From NCBI GenBank assembly GCA_025453555.1, contig JALOQC010000198.1:1-41596 (forward strand): a stretch of 41,596 nt of DNA, written 5' to 3'. Source of the DNA: Myxococcota bacterium (GTDB lineage Bacteria; Myxococcota_A; Polyangia; Polyangiales; Houyiibacteriaceae). Both the position numbers and the translations under genes were made by a program. The notes below the pieces were generated by a model. That model made no database searches and was not told the origin of the DNA. It was given only the letters and a program-made list of their open reading frames with translations. Below, in pieces: positions 7,656-15,840 of this stretch; position 1 is the first letter of the stretch, and each line of letters opens with the position of its first letter.

Positions 7656-8198
7656 TCACGGAGCCGCGGGAGGCGCGAGCTCGGCGGCGAGATCGAGCAA
7701 GCGTCGCGCGCCGTCGGTGTCGCTCGGCTCGTGGATCACGAGCGCGACGAGCCAATCAGGGCCCCGCCGGAAGGCGCCCGTGGTCACGTGCAGCGGGCCG
7801 CCGAGCTCCGGCAGCGTCGCCGTCCACGCGACGGCGGGCAGCGTCCGACCTGCGAGCCGCATGCTCCCGCGACCGCGTACCTCCGGAGCGTCACCGAGCA
7901 ACCCGCTCGCGCGAAAGAACGCCTCCGCGTCGCGCTCGAGCAGCTCCGCGCCTTCTTCATCCGTCGCGAGCGAGACCAGCGAGAGCACGCGAACGCCCGC
8001 CGACTCGTCGACGAAGAGGCAGCCGTCGGGCGCGACCGCGAGCGCGTCCGCGGCGCCGAGCGGGATCGCGAAGCTCAGCCGTCCATCGGCGAGCGCGCAG
8101 ACCTCCACGCGGGGCGGTGGCTCGTTCGGTCGCGTCTCGCGCGCGCAGGCCACGAGCGCGAGCGCGAGCAAGAATGCGCCTGCGCGGTCGAGGGCCAT
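7656..8198 (-). CDS. Predicted lipoprotein, unknown function
   Basis: The 180-residue product starts MALDRAGAFLLALALVACARE, a classic lipoprotein signal (lipobox LVAC). The mature part has hydrophobic strand-like segments, a central SLVSLATDEEGAELLERDAEAFF stretch and PAVAWTATLPELGGPL, but no motif I can name. It may be a small periplasmic alpha-beta protein. The ATG overlaps the stop of the upstream SDR gene by one base (TGATG), so the two form an operon with coupled translation. Function cannot be inferred beyond envelope localisation. Confidence 0.8.
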   Translation of the reverse strand: MALDRAGAFLLALALVACARETRPNEPPPRVEVCALADGRLSFAIPLGAADALAVAPDGCLFVDESAGVRVLSLVSLATDEEGAELLERDAEAFFRASGLLGDAPEVRGRGSMRLAGRTLPAVAWTATLPELGGPLHVTTGAFRRGPDWLVALVIHEPSDTDGARRLLDLAAELAPPAAP

Positions 8199-9022
8199 CA
8201 CGCGCCACGCTCCTTCCGATAGCGCGCCTTCGCGCGGCGACCCTTGGCCTTCATCGCGGGCTCGAGCACGCGCCGAAGTCCCGGCAGCAGATAGGCCGCG
8301 GTCGCGAGCGCAGCCGACGACCGAGGCTTCACGCGCTCGCGCTTGTGATCCGCGGCGCACTCGACGACCAACGCGGCGACCTCGTCGGCCGTGCTCATCG
8401 GCTGCGCGAACACTACGTCGGCCGCCTCCTCGAGCGACTCCATGAGGAACCCCGTGTCGAGGATCGGCCCAGGCGACACGAGCGAGACGCCCACGCCCGT
8501 GCCACGCAGCTCTTCCCCGAGCGCGATCGAGAACGCGCGCAGCGCGAACTTCGACGCGGAGTAGGTCGCGGCGTCCGGCAGCGGCGTCATGCCCGCGATC
8601 GACGCCACGTTCACGATCGCACCGCGCGACGCGAGCAACGCGTCGAGCGCGAGCCGGCTCAGGATCAGCGGCGCGCGCGCGTTCACGTCGATCATCGTCG
8701 CGATCTCCGCCACCGTCCGATCGCGCACCGGGCCACGAAAGTGTGCGCCCGCGTTGTTCACGAGCACGTCGACGCCGCCGAGCTCCGCAAGCGTGGTCGA
8801 CACCAAGCGCTCGCACGCCGCGACGTCCCCGACGTCGGTGGGAACCACGAGGACGGTGGCGCCTCCACGTCGGAGCTCGTCCGCCAACACCTCCAGCGGC
8901 CCGGGCCGTCGCGCCGCGAGCACGAGCTTCGCGCCCTCCGCCGCGAACCGCCGCGCGCATGCCGCGCCGATGCCTTCGGAGGCGCCGGTGACGATCACGA
9001 CGCGGTCTCGGAAACGAGTCAT
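8198..9022 (-). CDS. Short-chain dehydrogenase/reductase (classical SDR)
   Basis: The 274-residue protein shows the classical SDR layout: cofactor motif TGASEGIG at residues 12-19, NNAG at 89-92, Ser141 in NVASIAG, and the catalytic pair Tyr154 and Lys158 in YSASK. An Arg in LAARR after beta-2 suggests NADP(H) preference. The C-terminal 35 residues are basic (KAKGRRAKARYRKERG), as in membrane-associated SDRs that act on lipids or retinol-like substrates. Substrate is unknown. It is first in a two-gene operon with a lipoprotein. The ATG at 9022 is preferred because it puts the cofactor motif at the normal distance from the N-terminus; the frame is open much further upstream without homology. 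Confidence 0.93.
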   Translation of the reverse strand: MTRFRDRVVIVTGASEGIGAACARRFAAEGAKLVLAARRPGPLEVLADELRRGGATVLVVPTDVGDVAACERLVSTTLAELGGVDVLVNNAGAHFRGPVRDRTVAEIATMIDVNARAPLILSRLALDALLASRGAIVNVASIAGMTPLPDAATYSASKFALRAFSIALGEELRGTGVGVSLVSPGPILDTGFLMESLEEAADVVFAQPMSTADEVAALVVECAADHKRERVKPRSSAALATAAYLLPGLRRVLEPAMKAKGRRAKARYRKERGA

Positions 9023-9108
9023 GGCCGCGGAGGGTAGCAGCGGCGCGAGCGCGATCGCGAAGCTCGCGGCATGCCGGGCCTCGCGGTGATGTGCGAGCAT
9101 CGCGCGCC

Positions 9109-10803
9109 ATGAGCGGACGGGATCTGGAGAGCGGTGAGTCGACGCAGGTGAAGGGGTCGGGCTCGGCCGTGTACACGTTGAAGAACGACGGCGGCGTGTA
9201 CTCGTGCACGTGCCCGGCGTGGCTCCATCAGAACGCGCCGATCGATCGGCGCACCTGCAAGCACCTGCGCGCGTTTCGCGGCGACGCGGCGGAGACGGAG
9301 CGGCTCGGCGCGGACGCGTTGCCCGGCAAGCCGGTGCGCGCGGGCGGCTCGTCGTCGAGCGCGGAAGAGAAGGGCGACGCGCCGCCGCTCCTGCTCGCGC
9401 ACTCTTGGGATCCGAGCGTGGATCCGAGCGGCTGGTGGATGAGCGAGAAGCTCGACGGTGTGCGCGCGTTCTGGAACGGCGAGCACTTCGTGTCGCGCCT
9501 CGGCAACCGCTTCTTCGCGCCGGAGTGGTTCGTGGAGAAGCTCCCCAAGTCGCCGCTCGACGGCGAGCTCTTCGGCGGCCGCAAACGTTTTCAGAAGACC
9601 GTCGGCATCGTGAAGCGCTTCGACGGCGGCGAGCTCTGGAAGGAGCTCCGCTTCGTGGTCTTCGACGCGCCCTCCCACGAAGGAACGTTCGAGGCGCGCA
9701 TCGATCATTGCCGCGACATCTGCTCGCGCGCGGGTGAGTACGCCTCGTGGCACGAGCACGTCGTGTGTCGCGACGTCGACCACCTGCGCGAAGAGCTCGC
9801 GCGCGTCGAAGCGCTCGGCGGCGAAGGCCTGATGATGCGCCGCCCGCAGTCGCGCTACGAAGCGGGCCGCAGCTCCACGCTCCTGAAGGTGAAGACCTTC
9901 TTCGACGCGGAGGCGATCGTCGTCGGCCACGAGGCCGGCGCGGGCAAGCACCTCGGGCGGCTCGGCGCGTTGGTGCTCGAGCTCGAGAACGGCACACGCT
10001 TCAACGTCGGCTCGGGCTTCTCGGACGCGGAGCGCGAGAGCCCGCCGCCCCTCGGCGCGCTCGTCACCTTTCGATACCAAGAGCTCTCCGACGCCGGCGT
10101 GCCGCGCTTCCCGACCTACGTGGGCGTGCGGATCGACGGCGAGTGGAAGGGCCGCGCGGCATCGACGACGTCGCCGGCTGCGACGGGCGTGCAGCGCACC
10201 GTGACGACCTTCGAGCGTGTCCGCGACGGACGGCGCGAGGTGGTGGAGCTCGAAGCGCGAGGGCGCGAGCTCTCGGTGCGTCGCGTGATCACGTTCGGCG
10301 CCGACGACGCCCTTCAGACGGCGCTCGACGAAGCGAAACGCGCCGTGCTGGCCGAAGGATTCGCGCCGATCGGGATCAAGAGCGTCGTCGCGACGCCGTC
10401 GGGCGTCGTCCAGGGCACGGCGACGGATGGGTCGACGGGAGCGAGCGACGACACCCGCGGTCGCGAGGAGAAGCCGGCGTCGAGCGCGAGCGATGCGGAG
10501 CCTTCGTCGAGCGACGCGAAGTCGCCGCCGCCGAGCGCCGCGAGGCCGGCGAGCGCCGCGAGCGCCGCCAAGAGCACGTCGACGTCCTCGTCCGAAGGAG
10601 CGCGCCGCTTCGAGCTCGAAGAGGGAAGCTCGAGCAAGTTCTGGGAGATCGAGCTCGAAGGCTGCGATCTCACCACGCGATGGGGGCGCATCGGCTCGAA
10701 CGGTCAATCGAAGACGAAGACCTTCGCGTCGCCCGAGAAGGCGCGCGTCGAGCACGACAAGCTGATCGCGGAGAAGACCGGCAAGGGCTACTCGCCGGCC
10801 TGA
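9109..10803 (+). CDS. SWIM zinc finger-ATP-dependent DNA ligase-WGR fusion protein
   Basis: The 564-residue protein joins three domains. Residues about 20-55 hold a SWIM zinc finger with ligands Cys33, Cys35, Cys50 and His52 (CxC, 14 residues, CxH). Residues about 95-285 form an ATP-dependent DNA ligase adenylation domain: motif I EKLDGVR with Lys114, FVVFDAP, GGEGLMMR and LLKVK. A ligase OB-fold follows to about 350. Residues about 360-425 resemble a WGR domain that has lost its Trp-Gly-Arg core. After a Ser/Ala/Asp linker (430-500), a canonical WGR domain covers 501-564, with Trp512 and RWGRIG (Trp525). WGR and SWIM modules bind DNA or occur in PARP and MolR proteins, so this is probably a nick-sealing repair ligase with its own DNA-end sensors. 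The ATG at 9109 is preferred over the GTG at 9091. No Ku gene is near. Domain calls are strong; the repair role is inferred. Confidence 0.9.
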   Translation: MSGRDLESGESTQVKGSGSAVYTLKNDGGVYSCTCPAWLHQNAPIDRRTCKHLRAFRGDAAETERLGADALPGKPVRAGGSSSSAEEKGDAPPLLLAHSWDPSVDPSGWWMSEKLDGVRAFWNGEHFVSRLGNRFFAPEWFVEKLPKSPLDGELFGGRKRFQKTVGIVKRFDGGELWKELRFVVFDAPSHEGTFEARIDHCRDICSRAGEYASWHEHVVCRDVDHLREELARVEALGGEGLMMRRPQSRYEAGRSSTLLKVKTFFDAEAIVVGHEAGAGKHLGRLGALVLELENGTRFNVGSGFSDAERESPPPLGALVTFRYQELSDAGVPRFPTYVGVRIDGEWKGRAASTTSPAATGVQRTVTTFERVRDGRREVVELEARGRELSVRRVITFGADDALQTALDEAKRAVLAEGFAPIGIKSVVATPSGVVQGTATDGSTGASDDTRGREEKPASSASDAEPSSSDAKSPPPSAARPASAASAAKSTSTSSSEGARRFELEEGSSSKFWEIELEGCDLTTRWGRIGSNGQSKTKTFASPEKARVEHDKLIAEKTGKGYSPA

Positions 10804-10812
10804 GCGTGGTCG

Positions 10813-10826
10813 GAACGCCCGCGTTC
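10813..10826. terminator. Short hairpin between convergent genes
   Basis: GAACG (10813-10817) and CGTTC (10822-10826) flank a 4-base loop in the 21-base gap between the ligase stop and the stop of the convergent cyclic-nucleotide-binding gene. It could act as a weak bidirectional terminator. There is no T tract. Confidence 0.3.
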
Positions 10827-11304
10827 AGAACCGCCCGGTCACCGAGAGGAACGTCATCTTGTCGTTCGTCTCGCGCAGGCGCGCGGAGAGGATCTTCACG
10901 AAGTTCCAGAGGATCTCGTACGCGAGATCGCGATTGAGGAAGAGCAGGTCCTCGAGCGCTTCTTTCGAGATCACGAGCAGACGACAGCGCTCGTGCACGC
11001 GCGCGTCCGCGCTGCGCGGGAAGTCGTCGATGAGCGCCATCTCGCCGAACGCGTCGCCCGGCCCGAGGACCGCGAGCGCTTCCTCGCCCATCCCGCTCAC
11101 CTCGCGGCTGATGCGCACCTTGCCGTCGAGGATCAGGTAGAGGGCGCTGCCGGCTTCACCCTCGCGGAACACCACCTCGCCGAGGCGGTGGCTCTCTTCG
11201 CTCGCGATGGTGGCGATCGCGCGCAACCCCTCGGGCGCGATGCCCTGGAAGAGATGAATCTTCGCGAGCGCCGCTTCGACCGCGGCGAGATCGGAGGCGG
11301 ACAT
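10825..11304 (-). CDS. Cyclic nucleotide-binding domain protein without DNA-binding domain
   Basis: The 159-residue protein is a single cNMP-binding (CRP effector) domain. The phosphate-binding cassette region reads LGPGDAFGEMALIDDFPRSADARV, with the usual Gly-Glu and Arg. A long C-terminal helix follows, ending near KMTFLSVTGRF. There is no helix-turn-helix, so it is not a transcription factor on its own; stand-alone domains like this may sense cyclic nucleotides for a partner protein. The ATG at 11304 gives the standard N-terminal helix (LAKIHLFQGI). An upstream start at 11364 adds a Gly/Pro-rich extension without conservation. The gene is convergent with the ligase gene. Confidence 0.88.
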   Translation of the reverse strand: MSASDLAAVEAALAKIHLFQGIAPEGLRAIATIASEESHRLGEVVFREGEAGSALYLILDGKVRISREVSGMGEEALAVLGPGDAFGEMALIDDFPRSADARVHERCRLLVISKEALEDLLFLNRDLAYEILWNFVKILSARLRETNDKMTFLSVTGRF

Positions 11305-11619
11305 CGCTCGGAAGCTACCAGAGCGGGCGGCCGGCCCGCCAGAAACGGGGAGTCCGACGCGCACGCGATCGACCCCAAACGCGTACGCAGGTGGATCGAT
11401 CGTCCACGAACGACGTGCTCACGTCCGGCAAAAACGCCACATCGGACAAGAAGAGCCCCGCAGGCATTGAGCGTCCAGCCTGGAAACGTGCAGAATCGAA
11501 GAGTGCTCGGCGGGGGACGTTCGAGCCGAAGGTGGGGGGTGCGCCGTGTCTCTATTTCACATCATGGACATCGCAGAAGGACTGCTGCACGGCGCGGGGC
11601 CGAGCAGGTCGCCAAGGCC

Positions 11620-12102
11620 GTGCGTGCGGTCGGTTGGATCGTCGAACGCGACGGCGAGGAGCCACTCCGGGGGGAGGGGGTTCCCGACGGCGAAGCGACG
11701 GTGACGTTGCCGCTGCGCAGTGGGCGCGAGGTGATCGGATCCCTGGGGCTCTTCCTGCCGCAGGATCGCCGCCTCGCGGAGGACGAGCTCCGCGTCGCGC
11801 GCTGGGCAGCGCGGCTCTACGCGCGCGGCCTCGGCTATTCGGAGCGGCTCGCGAGCGAGGGAGGACGTCGCAGCGACGAGGAGGTCGGTGACGCGCTCGC
11901 ACGTACGCCGCTCACGCCACGAGAGCGCGAAGTGGTGGCGCTCTTGCTCTCGGGCGCGAGCACCCGTGACATCGCGGACAGCACGGGGCTCACGGTCTCG
12001 ACCATCAACACGTACATGAAGCGCATCTTCGCGAAGCTCGGCGTGCACTCGCGCGTCGAGCTCGTCGCGCGGATCGCGGGTACGACGATGTCGGCGAGCT
12101 GA
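11620..12102 (+). CDS. LuxR-type helix-turn-helix regulator, N-terminus probably frameshifted
   Basis: The C-terminus has a clear LuxR/FixJ DNA-binding domain: LTPREREVVALLLSGASTRDIADS, TVSTINTYMKRIFAKLGVHSR. Before it lies a small alpha-beta domain (residues about 1-75 from the GTG at 11620). The true N-terminus seems to lie in another frame: the GTG at 11546 and ATG at 11564 begin a natural-looking sequence (MSLFHIMDIAEGLLHGAG). This joins smoothly to AEQVAKAVRAVGW in the regulator frame if one G is added to the GGGG run at about 11596-11599. Without that, translation would need the GTG at 11620 or an unlikely Arg-rich extension from 11539. Likely targets are unknown; no linked kinase is adjacent. 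The DNA-binding call is secure, the start is not. Confidence 0.8.
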   Translation: MRAVGWIVERDGEEPLRGEGVPDGEATVTLPLRSGREVIGSLGLFLPQDRRLAEDELRVARWAARLYARGLGYSERLASEGGRRSDEEVGDALARTPLTPREREVVALLLSGASTRDIADSTGLTVSTINTYMKRIFAKLGVHSRVELVARIAGTTMSAS

Positions 12103-12157
12103 GCGACGTGCCGCGTGCGCGTCTTGGCGCGCGGTCGACGCACGGGAAGTTCGAGTG

Positions 12158-12190
12158 CCGAGAGCCGGTGAGTGGATCGCCGGCTCTCGG
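12158..12190. terminator. Strong bidirectional hairpin terminator
   Basis: CCGAGAGCCGG (12158-12168) and CCGGCTCTCGG (12180-12190) form a perfect 11-bp stem with an 11-base loop. It sits between the convergent LuxR-type gene and the hydrolase gene, where a shared terminator is expected. No T tract follows on either strand. Confidence 0.65.
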
Positions 12191-12272
12191 TGCGTTCGGG
12201 GGTCGTTCGATCGTCGAGTCCGAGGCCGCCGAGATCGAGACGGTCGCGTCGTTTCGCCGACCCCGCCGACAC

Positions 12273-13184
12273 TCACGCCGAGGCGCGCTCGGGCTCCTGC
12301 GCCACCTCGACCCGCTCCGACAGGTACTTGTCGACCCGGAGCTGCACCGTCATCGGCTGCTCCACCGGCGCCGCGTGACTGCCGCCACGCAGCAGGAAGA
12401 GCTCCGCGCCCGTGATCGCCTGCGTCATCGCCTCCGCGAGGTCCGGCGGCGTGAAGGTGTCGCGCTCCGCCGCGAAGACCAGCGTCGGCACGTCGATCAC
12501 CCCGAGCAGGTCCTCGGCGCTGTGCTCCCCCGCTGCGTCGAGCAGCTCGAGGAACACGTCCGGATCCATCACCGCGATGTGCTCCCAGTACCGACGGAAG
12601 TCCTCTTCGCGGATGGTCACCGCGTCGACCTCGCCGCTCAGCTTCGCGAGCCGAAGCGCGAGCGCGGTCGGTACGCGGCCCCAGATCGCGCGCGCGAGCC
12701 CGCGATGTCGCTTCGCTACGGTGCGAATCCCCGGGAGCATCTGAGAGAGCACGTCCGAGCCGTGGAACGTGTGCGTCACGCGCCCGAAGCTCCCGCAGAG
12801 CAACACGAGCCCCCGCACACGCTCGGGGCAGAGTCGATAGAGCTCGAGCTCGACCTGAGTGCCCATCGAGTGCCCGAAGAGCACGGCCTCCGGGATGTCC
12901 AGCCGATCCATCAGCAAGCGCAGATCGCGCGCGAGCCCCTCGATCGTGAGGTTCGCGTGATCCTGCGGCGGCCCGCTCCGGCCGTGCCCGCGGTAGTGCC
13001 AGTGCACCACGCGGCGCGACTCCGCGAGGTGCGGCTGCAGGTAGCGCCACACGAAGCCGTCACATCCGATTCCGTCGTTGAGCAGGACCGGCACGCCCGG
13101 TCCGTCGCCGCGGCTCCCGAAGAAGAGGCGCGTTCCGTCCTCGGCCTCGACGAAGCCACTCTCGTCGTACTCCATCCCATCCAT
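12273..13184 (-). CDS. Alpha/beta-fold hydrolase
   Basis: The 303-residue cytosolic protein has the alpha/beta hydrolase signature: a strand-turn region VLLNDGIGCDG, the HYRGHGRSG loop, the nucleophile elbow GHSMG with Ser106, an acid in VFAAERDTFTP, and a C-terminal His in GGSHAAPVE. The cap region of about 60 residues lies between. Family members include esterases, haloperoxidase-like and lactone hydrolases; the substrate cannot be told. The ATG at 13184 is chosen since GAGG lies 8 bases ahead; GTG 13190 is also possible. It is single, convergent with the LuxR-type gene and followed by the shared hairpin. Confidence 0.9.
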   Translation of the reverse strand: MDGMEYDESGFVEAEDGTRLFFGSRGDGPGVPVLLNDGIGCDGFVWRYLQPHLAESRRVVHWHYRGHGRSGPPQDHANLTIEGLARDLRLLMDRLDIPEAVLFGHSMGTQVELELYRLCPERVRGLVLLCGSFGRVTHTFHGSDVLSQMLPGIRTVAKRHRGLARAIWGRVPTALALRLAKLSGEVDAVTIREEDFRRYWEHIAVMDPDVFLELLDAAGEHSAEDLLGVIDVPTLVFAAERDTFTPPDLAEAMTQAITGAELFLLRGGSHAAPVEQPMTVQLRVDKYLSERVEVAQEPERASA

Positions 13185-13355
13185 GCTCACGACCTCGACG
13201 CGCGCTCGCGCGTGCCTCTCCCCCGAGCCGACACGCGCGCGAGAGTCGGCCGACCCTCACGCACGGTCCCATGCATGGCACATCCGGAGCGCGATCGCCC
13301 GTCGACCGTTCGTGGAAAGCCCACGAGCCGCTGGGAGGCGAGGCGTGTGGACGGG

Positions 13356-13556
13356 TCAGCCCTCTTCGTCGTCCTCGGTGAACTGGTCGTCGGGGTCGTT
13401 GATCGACGGCAGCTTCTTCAGCTCCGGCAGCGCGATGCGGACGCAGCGCTGAACGATCCACGAGCGCGTGCGGTCGAGCCGCAGGGCCTCTCGCTCGATC
13501 TCGTCGAGCATCGTCGCCGGGAAGTAGAGGCTCTGCTTTCGCTTGTCGGACGCCAT
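13356..13556 (-). CDS. Small ribbon-helix-helix protein, TIGR04563-like
   Basis: The 66-residue product begins with a basic strand (KRKQSLYFPATML) followed by two helices (DEIEREALRLDRTRSWIVQRCVRIAL) and an acidic tail (DDQFTEDDEEG). This is the layout of the small RHH proteins that occur as multiple paralogues in Myxococcota (TIGR04563). RHH proteins bind DNA as dimers through the strand. GAGGA lies about 6 bases before the ATG. The longer frame starting at 13802 is not used because it lacks similarity and overlaps the divergent protease gene. The target is unknown. Confidence 0.85.
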   Translation of the reverse strand: MASDKRKQSLYFPATMLDEIEREALRLDRTRSWIVQRCVRIALPELKKLPSINDPDDQFTEDDEEG

Positions 13557-13671
13557 GGTTCCTCGCTTCGTCTTGCGGCGGCGCGGTGTACGCTTCGAGC
13601 CGGCAGCGTAACACACAGCCCCCCGCGCCAATACACTCTCCGTCATCTCACGGAGCCGCTCGAGAGTCCCC

Positions 13672-15021
13672 ATGCGTCGTTCTTCGAAAGGTCCGAGCCG
13701 CAGCTCGACCATCCCGGTTCTGGTCGCGCTCCTGATCGGGCTCGGCCTCGGTCGGCTCGGGCCCGCGGCCGCCGACACCGAGACCGCGAGCCCCTTCCGC
13801 AACCTGGGCGTCTTCGCGCGGGCCCTCGCGCACCTCGAGGTCGGCTACGTCGATCCCGTCGACCAAGACGCGCTCATCCAGGGCGCGATCCGCGGGATGG
13901 CCGGCTCGCTCGATCCCCACACGATCTACCTCGACCCCGAAGAGTACCGAACGCTCGAAGCCGACACCGAGGGGCGCTTCGCGGGCATCGGGGTCGAGAT
14001 CTCGTGGCGCGATGGCTGGCTCGTGGTGCTCGCGGTCTTCCCCGGAGGGCCCGCCGATCGCGCGGGCATCTTGCCTGGCGATCGCTTCCTGACCCTCGAA
14101 GGCCACCCCGCGCGCGACATCCGCCTGCAGGACGCGGTGCGCATCATGCGCGGCCCGCCGGGCACCGACGTGCGGGTCTCGGTGCGCCGCGAAGGTCGCG
14201 ACGATGGCATCGAGCTCACGCTGACGCGCGCGTACGTCGAGGTGACTCCGGTCGAGGCGCGTCTGCTGCCGGGGCGTGTGCTCCACGTCCGTGTGCGCGC
14301 GTTCCAAGCGAACACCACGAGCACCCTGCGCGCCGCGATCGACGCCGCCATCGACGAAGCCGGGCGGGAGGGGCTCGCGGGTCTGATGCTCGATCTGCGC
14401 GACAACCCGGGAGGCCTCCTCCGCGAGGCGGTGCTGGTGTCGGACGAGTTCCTGCGCGAAGGCACGATCGTGACGACGCGTGGCCGGGATGGGCGGGTGC
14501 TCCAGAGCGCGACCGCTCATGCCCGTGGGACTCGTCCCGACTGGCCGATGGTCGTGCTCGTCAACGGGTACAGCGCGAGCGCGGCCGAGATCGTCGCAGG
14601 CGCGCTGCAGGATCACCGTCGCGCGCTCGTGATCGGCACGACGACCTTCGGCAAGGGCAGCGTGCAGAACCTCGTCGAGCTGCCGGACGGCGGCGCGCTC
14701 AAGATGACGATCGCGCGCTACTTCACTCCGACCGGCCGATCCATCCAGGCGACGGGCATCGTTCCCGACGTCGAGGTGCCTGCGCTCAGCGAAGAGATCC
14801 TCCGACGTGCGCGGCTCGAAGAGCAGGGGCAGCTCCGGGAGGCCGATCTGCGCGGACACCTCGACGCGGACACTCGATCCGACGCCGCGCGCCCTCCACG
14901 CGAGGCGTCGCGCGAGCGCGGTCAGGGAGACGACGATCTGGTCGGCGACGATCACCAGGCTCGAATCGCCCTCGAGACCTTGCGCGCGATCCTCGCCGAT
15001 CGAGCCCGACGAGCCGAGTGA
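13672..15021 (+). CDS. S41-family C-terminal processing protease (CtpA-like)
   Basis: The 449-residue protein has an N-terminal membrane segment (STIPVLVALLIGLGLGRL), then a short helical domain and a PDZ domain at about 95-175 (GRFAGIGVEI, GPADRAGILPGDRFL). The tail-specific protease core follows: LMLDLRDNPGGLL, catalytic Ser303 in NGYSASAAE, and Lys328 in TFGKGSVQ, 25 residues later, as in E. coli Prc. It should work in the periplasm, trimming C-termini of envelope proteins. The last 70 residues are charged and Arg/Asp-rich. The start ATG lies 115 bases from the divergent RHH start. The gene is followed by a repeat-rich spacer. Confidence 0.95.
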   Translation: MRRSSKGPSRSSTIPVLVALLIGLGLGRLGPAAADTETASPFRNLGVFARALAHLEVGYVDPVDQDALIQGAIRGMAGSLDPHTIYLDPEEYRTLEADTEGRFAGIGVEISWRDGWLVVLAVFPGGPADRAGILPGDRFLTLEGHPARDIRLQDAVRIMRGPPGTDVRVSVRREGRDDGIELTLTRAYVEVTPVEARLLPGRVLHVRVRAFQANTTSTLRAAIDAAIDEAGREGLAGLMLDLRDNPGGLLREAVLVSDEFLREGTIVTTRGRDGRVLQSATAHARGTRPDWPMVVLVNGYSASAAEIVAGALQDHRRALVIGTTTFGKGSVQNLVELPDGGALKMTIARYFTPTGRSIQATGIVPDVEVPALSEEILRRARLEEQGQLREADLRGHLDADTRSDAARPPREASRERGQGDDDLVGDDHQARIALETLRAILADRARRAE

Positions 15022-15051
15022 CGCGCTCGAATCGAAGCGGAATCGTTGGAA

Positions 15052-15207
15052 GCGAAGCGGAACGATCTCGCGAAAACGATCGGGCCGCGCGTGAGCGCAG
15101 AGCCGATGATTCGAAGCGGAAACGTTCGAGGCGAAGCGGACGCAGTCCGCGAAGCGGAACGATTTCGCGAAAACGATCGGGTCGCGCAGGGGCGCGGAGC
15201 CGATGGA
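15052..15207. repeat. Duplicated 59-base intergenic unit with short CGAAGCGGAA repeats
   Basis: The units 15052-15110 and 15149-15207 are near-identical direct repeats, offset by 97 bases. Each contains a GAAGCGGAACGAT-type start, TCGCGAAAACGATCGGG and GAGCCGATG. The word CGAAGCGGA occurs five times between 15032 and 15160. The spacer from the ctpA-like stop to the pilin operon (15022-15381) holds no credible gene. Confidence 0.7.
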
Positions 15208-15332
15208 TCTGCCGCGCCGATCGCGCGCGGCGGGCTTCGAACGGCTCGCCGAGCCTGAATCTTTTGCGCGGATCTGTGCACGAACCGCACTGCGTGACGG
15301 CCGGGAACGCTCGCTTCGCGCCCATCCCTCTT

Positions 15333-15352
15333 GTGAAACGAGGCCTTTTCAC
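15333..15352. promoter_or_regulatory. Palindrome upstream of the Tad-like operon
   Basis: GTGAAA (15333-15338), an 8-base spacer and TTTCAC (15347-15352) make a symmetric 20-base dyad 30 bases before the first pilin ATG. Its position between the spacer repeats and the ribosome site GGAGG (15370-15374) suggests an operator for the pilin operon. No binding protein can be named. Confidence 0.4.
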
Positions 15353-15381
15353 GGCACCCTGATTGCACCGGAGGTCGCACC

Positions 15382-15597
15382 ATGGGGCGCAGCAAACCGA
15401 AGTGGAGACTCTGGACTCCGGACGCAGGGCGGGTTCTGACGCTCGTCGAGGACGTCCGAGGCGCGGTCTACACGGAATACATCCTGATCGTGATGCTGGT
15501 CGGCTTGATCGTGTCTGCCGCGCTCATGGCGATCGGTGTGCCCATCTGGCGCGCCTTCCGCATGACGCAGCTCTTCCTGGGGGCTCCAATCCCATGA
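15382..15597 (+). CDS. Flp-like pilin, first copy
   Basis: The 71-residue protein has a class III (Flp/Tad) prepilin signature: a charged leader ending VRG (Gly27), then AVYTEY with Glu32 at the +5 position and a hydrophobic helix (ILIVMLVGLIVSAALMAI). The CpaA-type peptidase gene two positions downstream could cleave after Gly27. The leader is longer than normal for Flp pilins and the C-terminal part is very short. GGAGG at 15370-15374 precedes the ATG. The stop overlaps the start of the second pilin-like gene (ATGA). It probably is the major or a minor subunit of a thin fibre or a pseudopilus. Confidence 0.82.
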   Translation: MGRSKPKWRLWTPDAGRVLTLVEDVRGAVYTEYILIVMLVGLIVSAALMAIGVPIWRAFRMTQLFLGAPIP

Positions 15598-15809
15598 GCT
15601 CGCCCGACACGTCGCTGCGCGCGCGCATGCGTGCGCACCTTCGAGACCTCCGCGACGACGAACGGGGTGGTGTCAGCCTCGAGTACGTCGTGATCCTCAT
15701 CCTGATCGCGATCATCGGGATCGTGGCGTGGGTGGACTACTACGGTGCCGTTCGCGACGACGCCTCCGAGGAGTACCAACAGTTCGGCTACCCGCCGACC
15801 GAGGACTGA
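15594..15809 (+). CDS. Flp-like pilin, second copy
   Basis: This 71-residue protein shares the layout of its neighbour: a basic leader with DDERG (Gly25), then GVSLEY with Glu30 at +5, and the hydrophobic helix VVILILIAIIGIVAWV. A short acidic tail rich in Asp/Glu/Tyr follows. Cleavage after Gly25 by the downstream peptidase is predicted. The 4-base overlap with the previous gene implies coupled translation. The two copies are diverged except around the cleavage site, suggesting different subunits. Confidence 0.82.
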   Translation: MSSPDTSLRARMRAHLRDLRDDERGGVSLEYVVILILIAIIGIVAWVDYYGAVRDDASEEYQQFGYPPTED

Positions 15810-15840
15810 TGGTGCCGAAGTGCGATCGGGAGGCCGAGCG

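Noticed and set aside
11468-11497. TTGAGC-18-CAGAAT promoter for the LuxR-type gene
   Set aside because: Both boxes are weak and the spacer is long; not distinguishable from chance in this composition.
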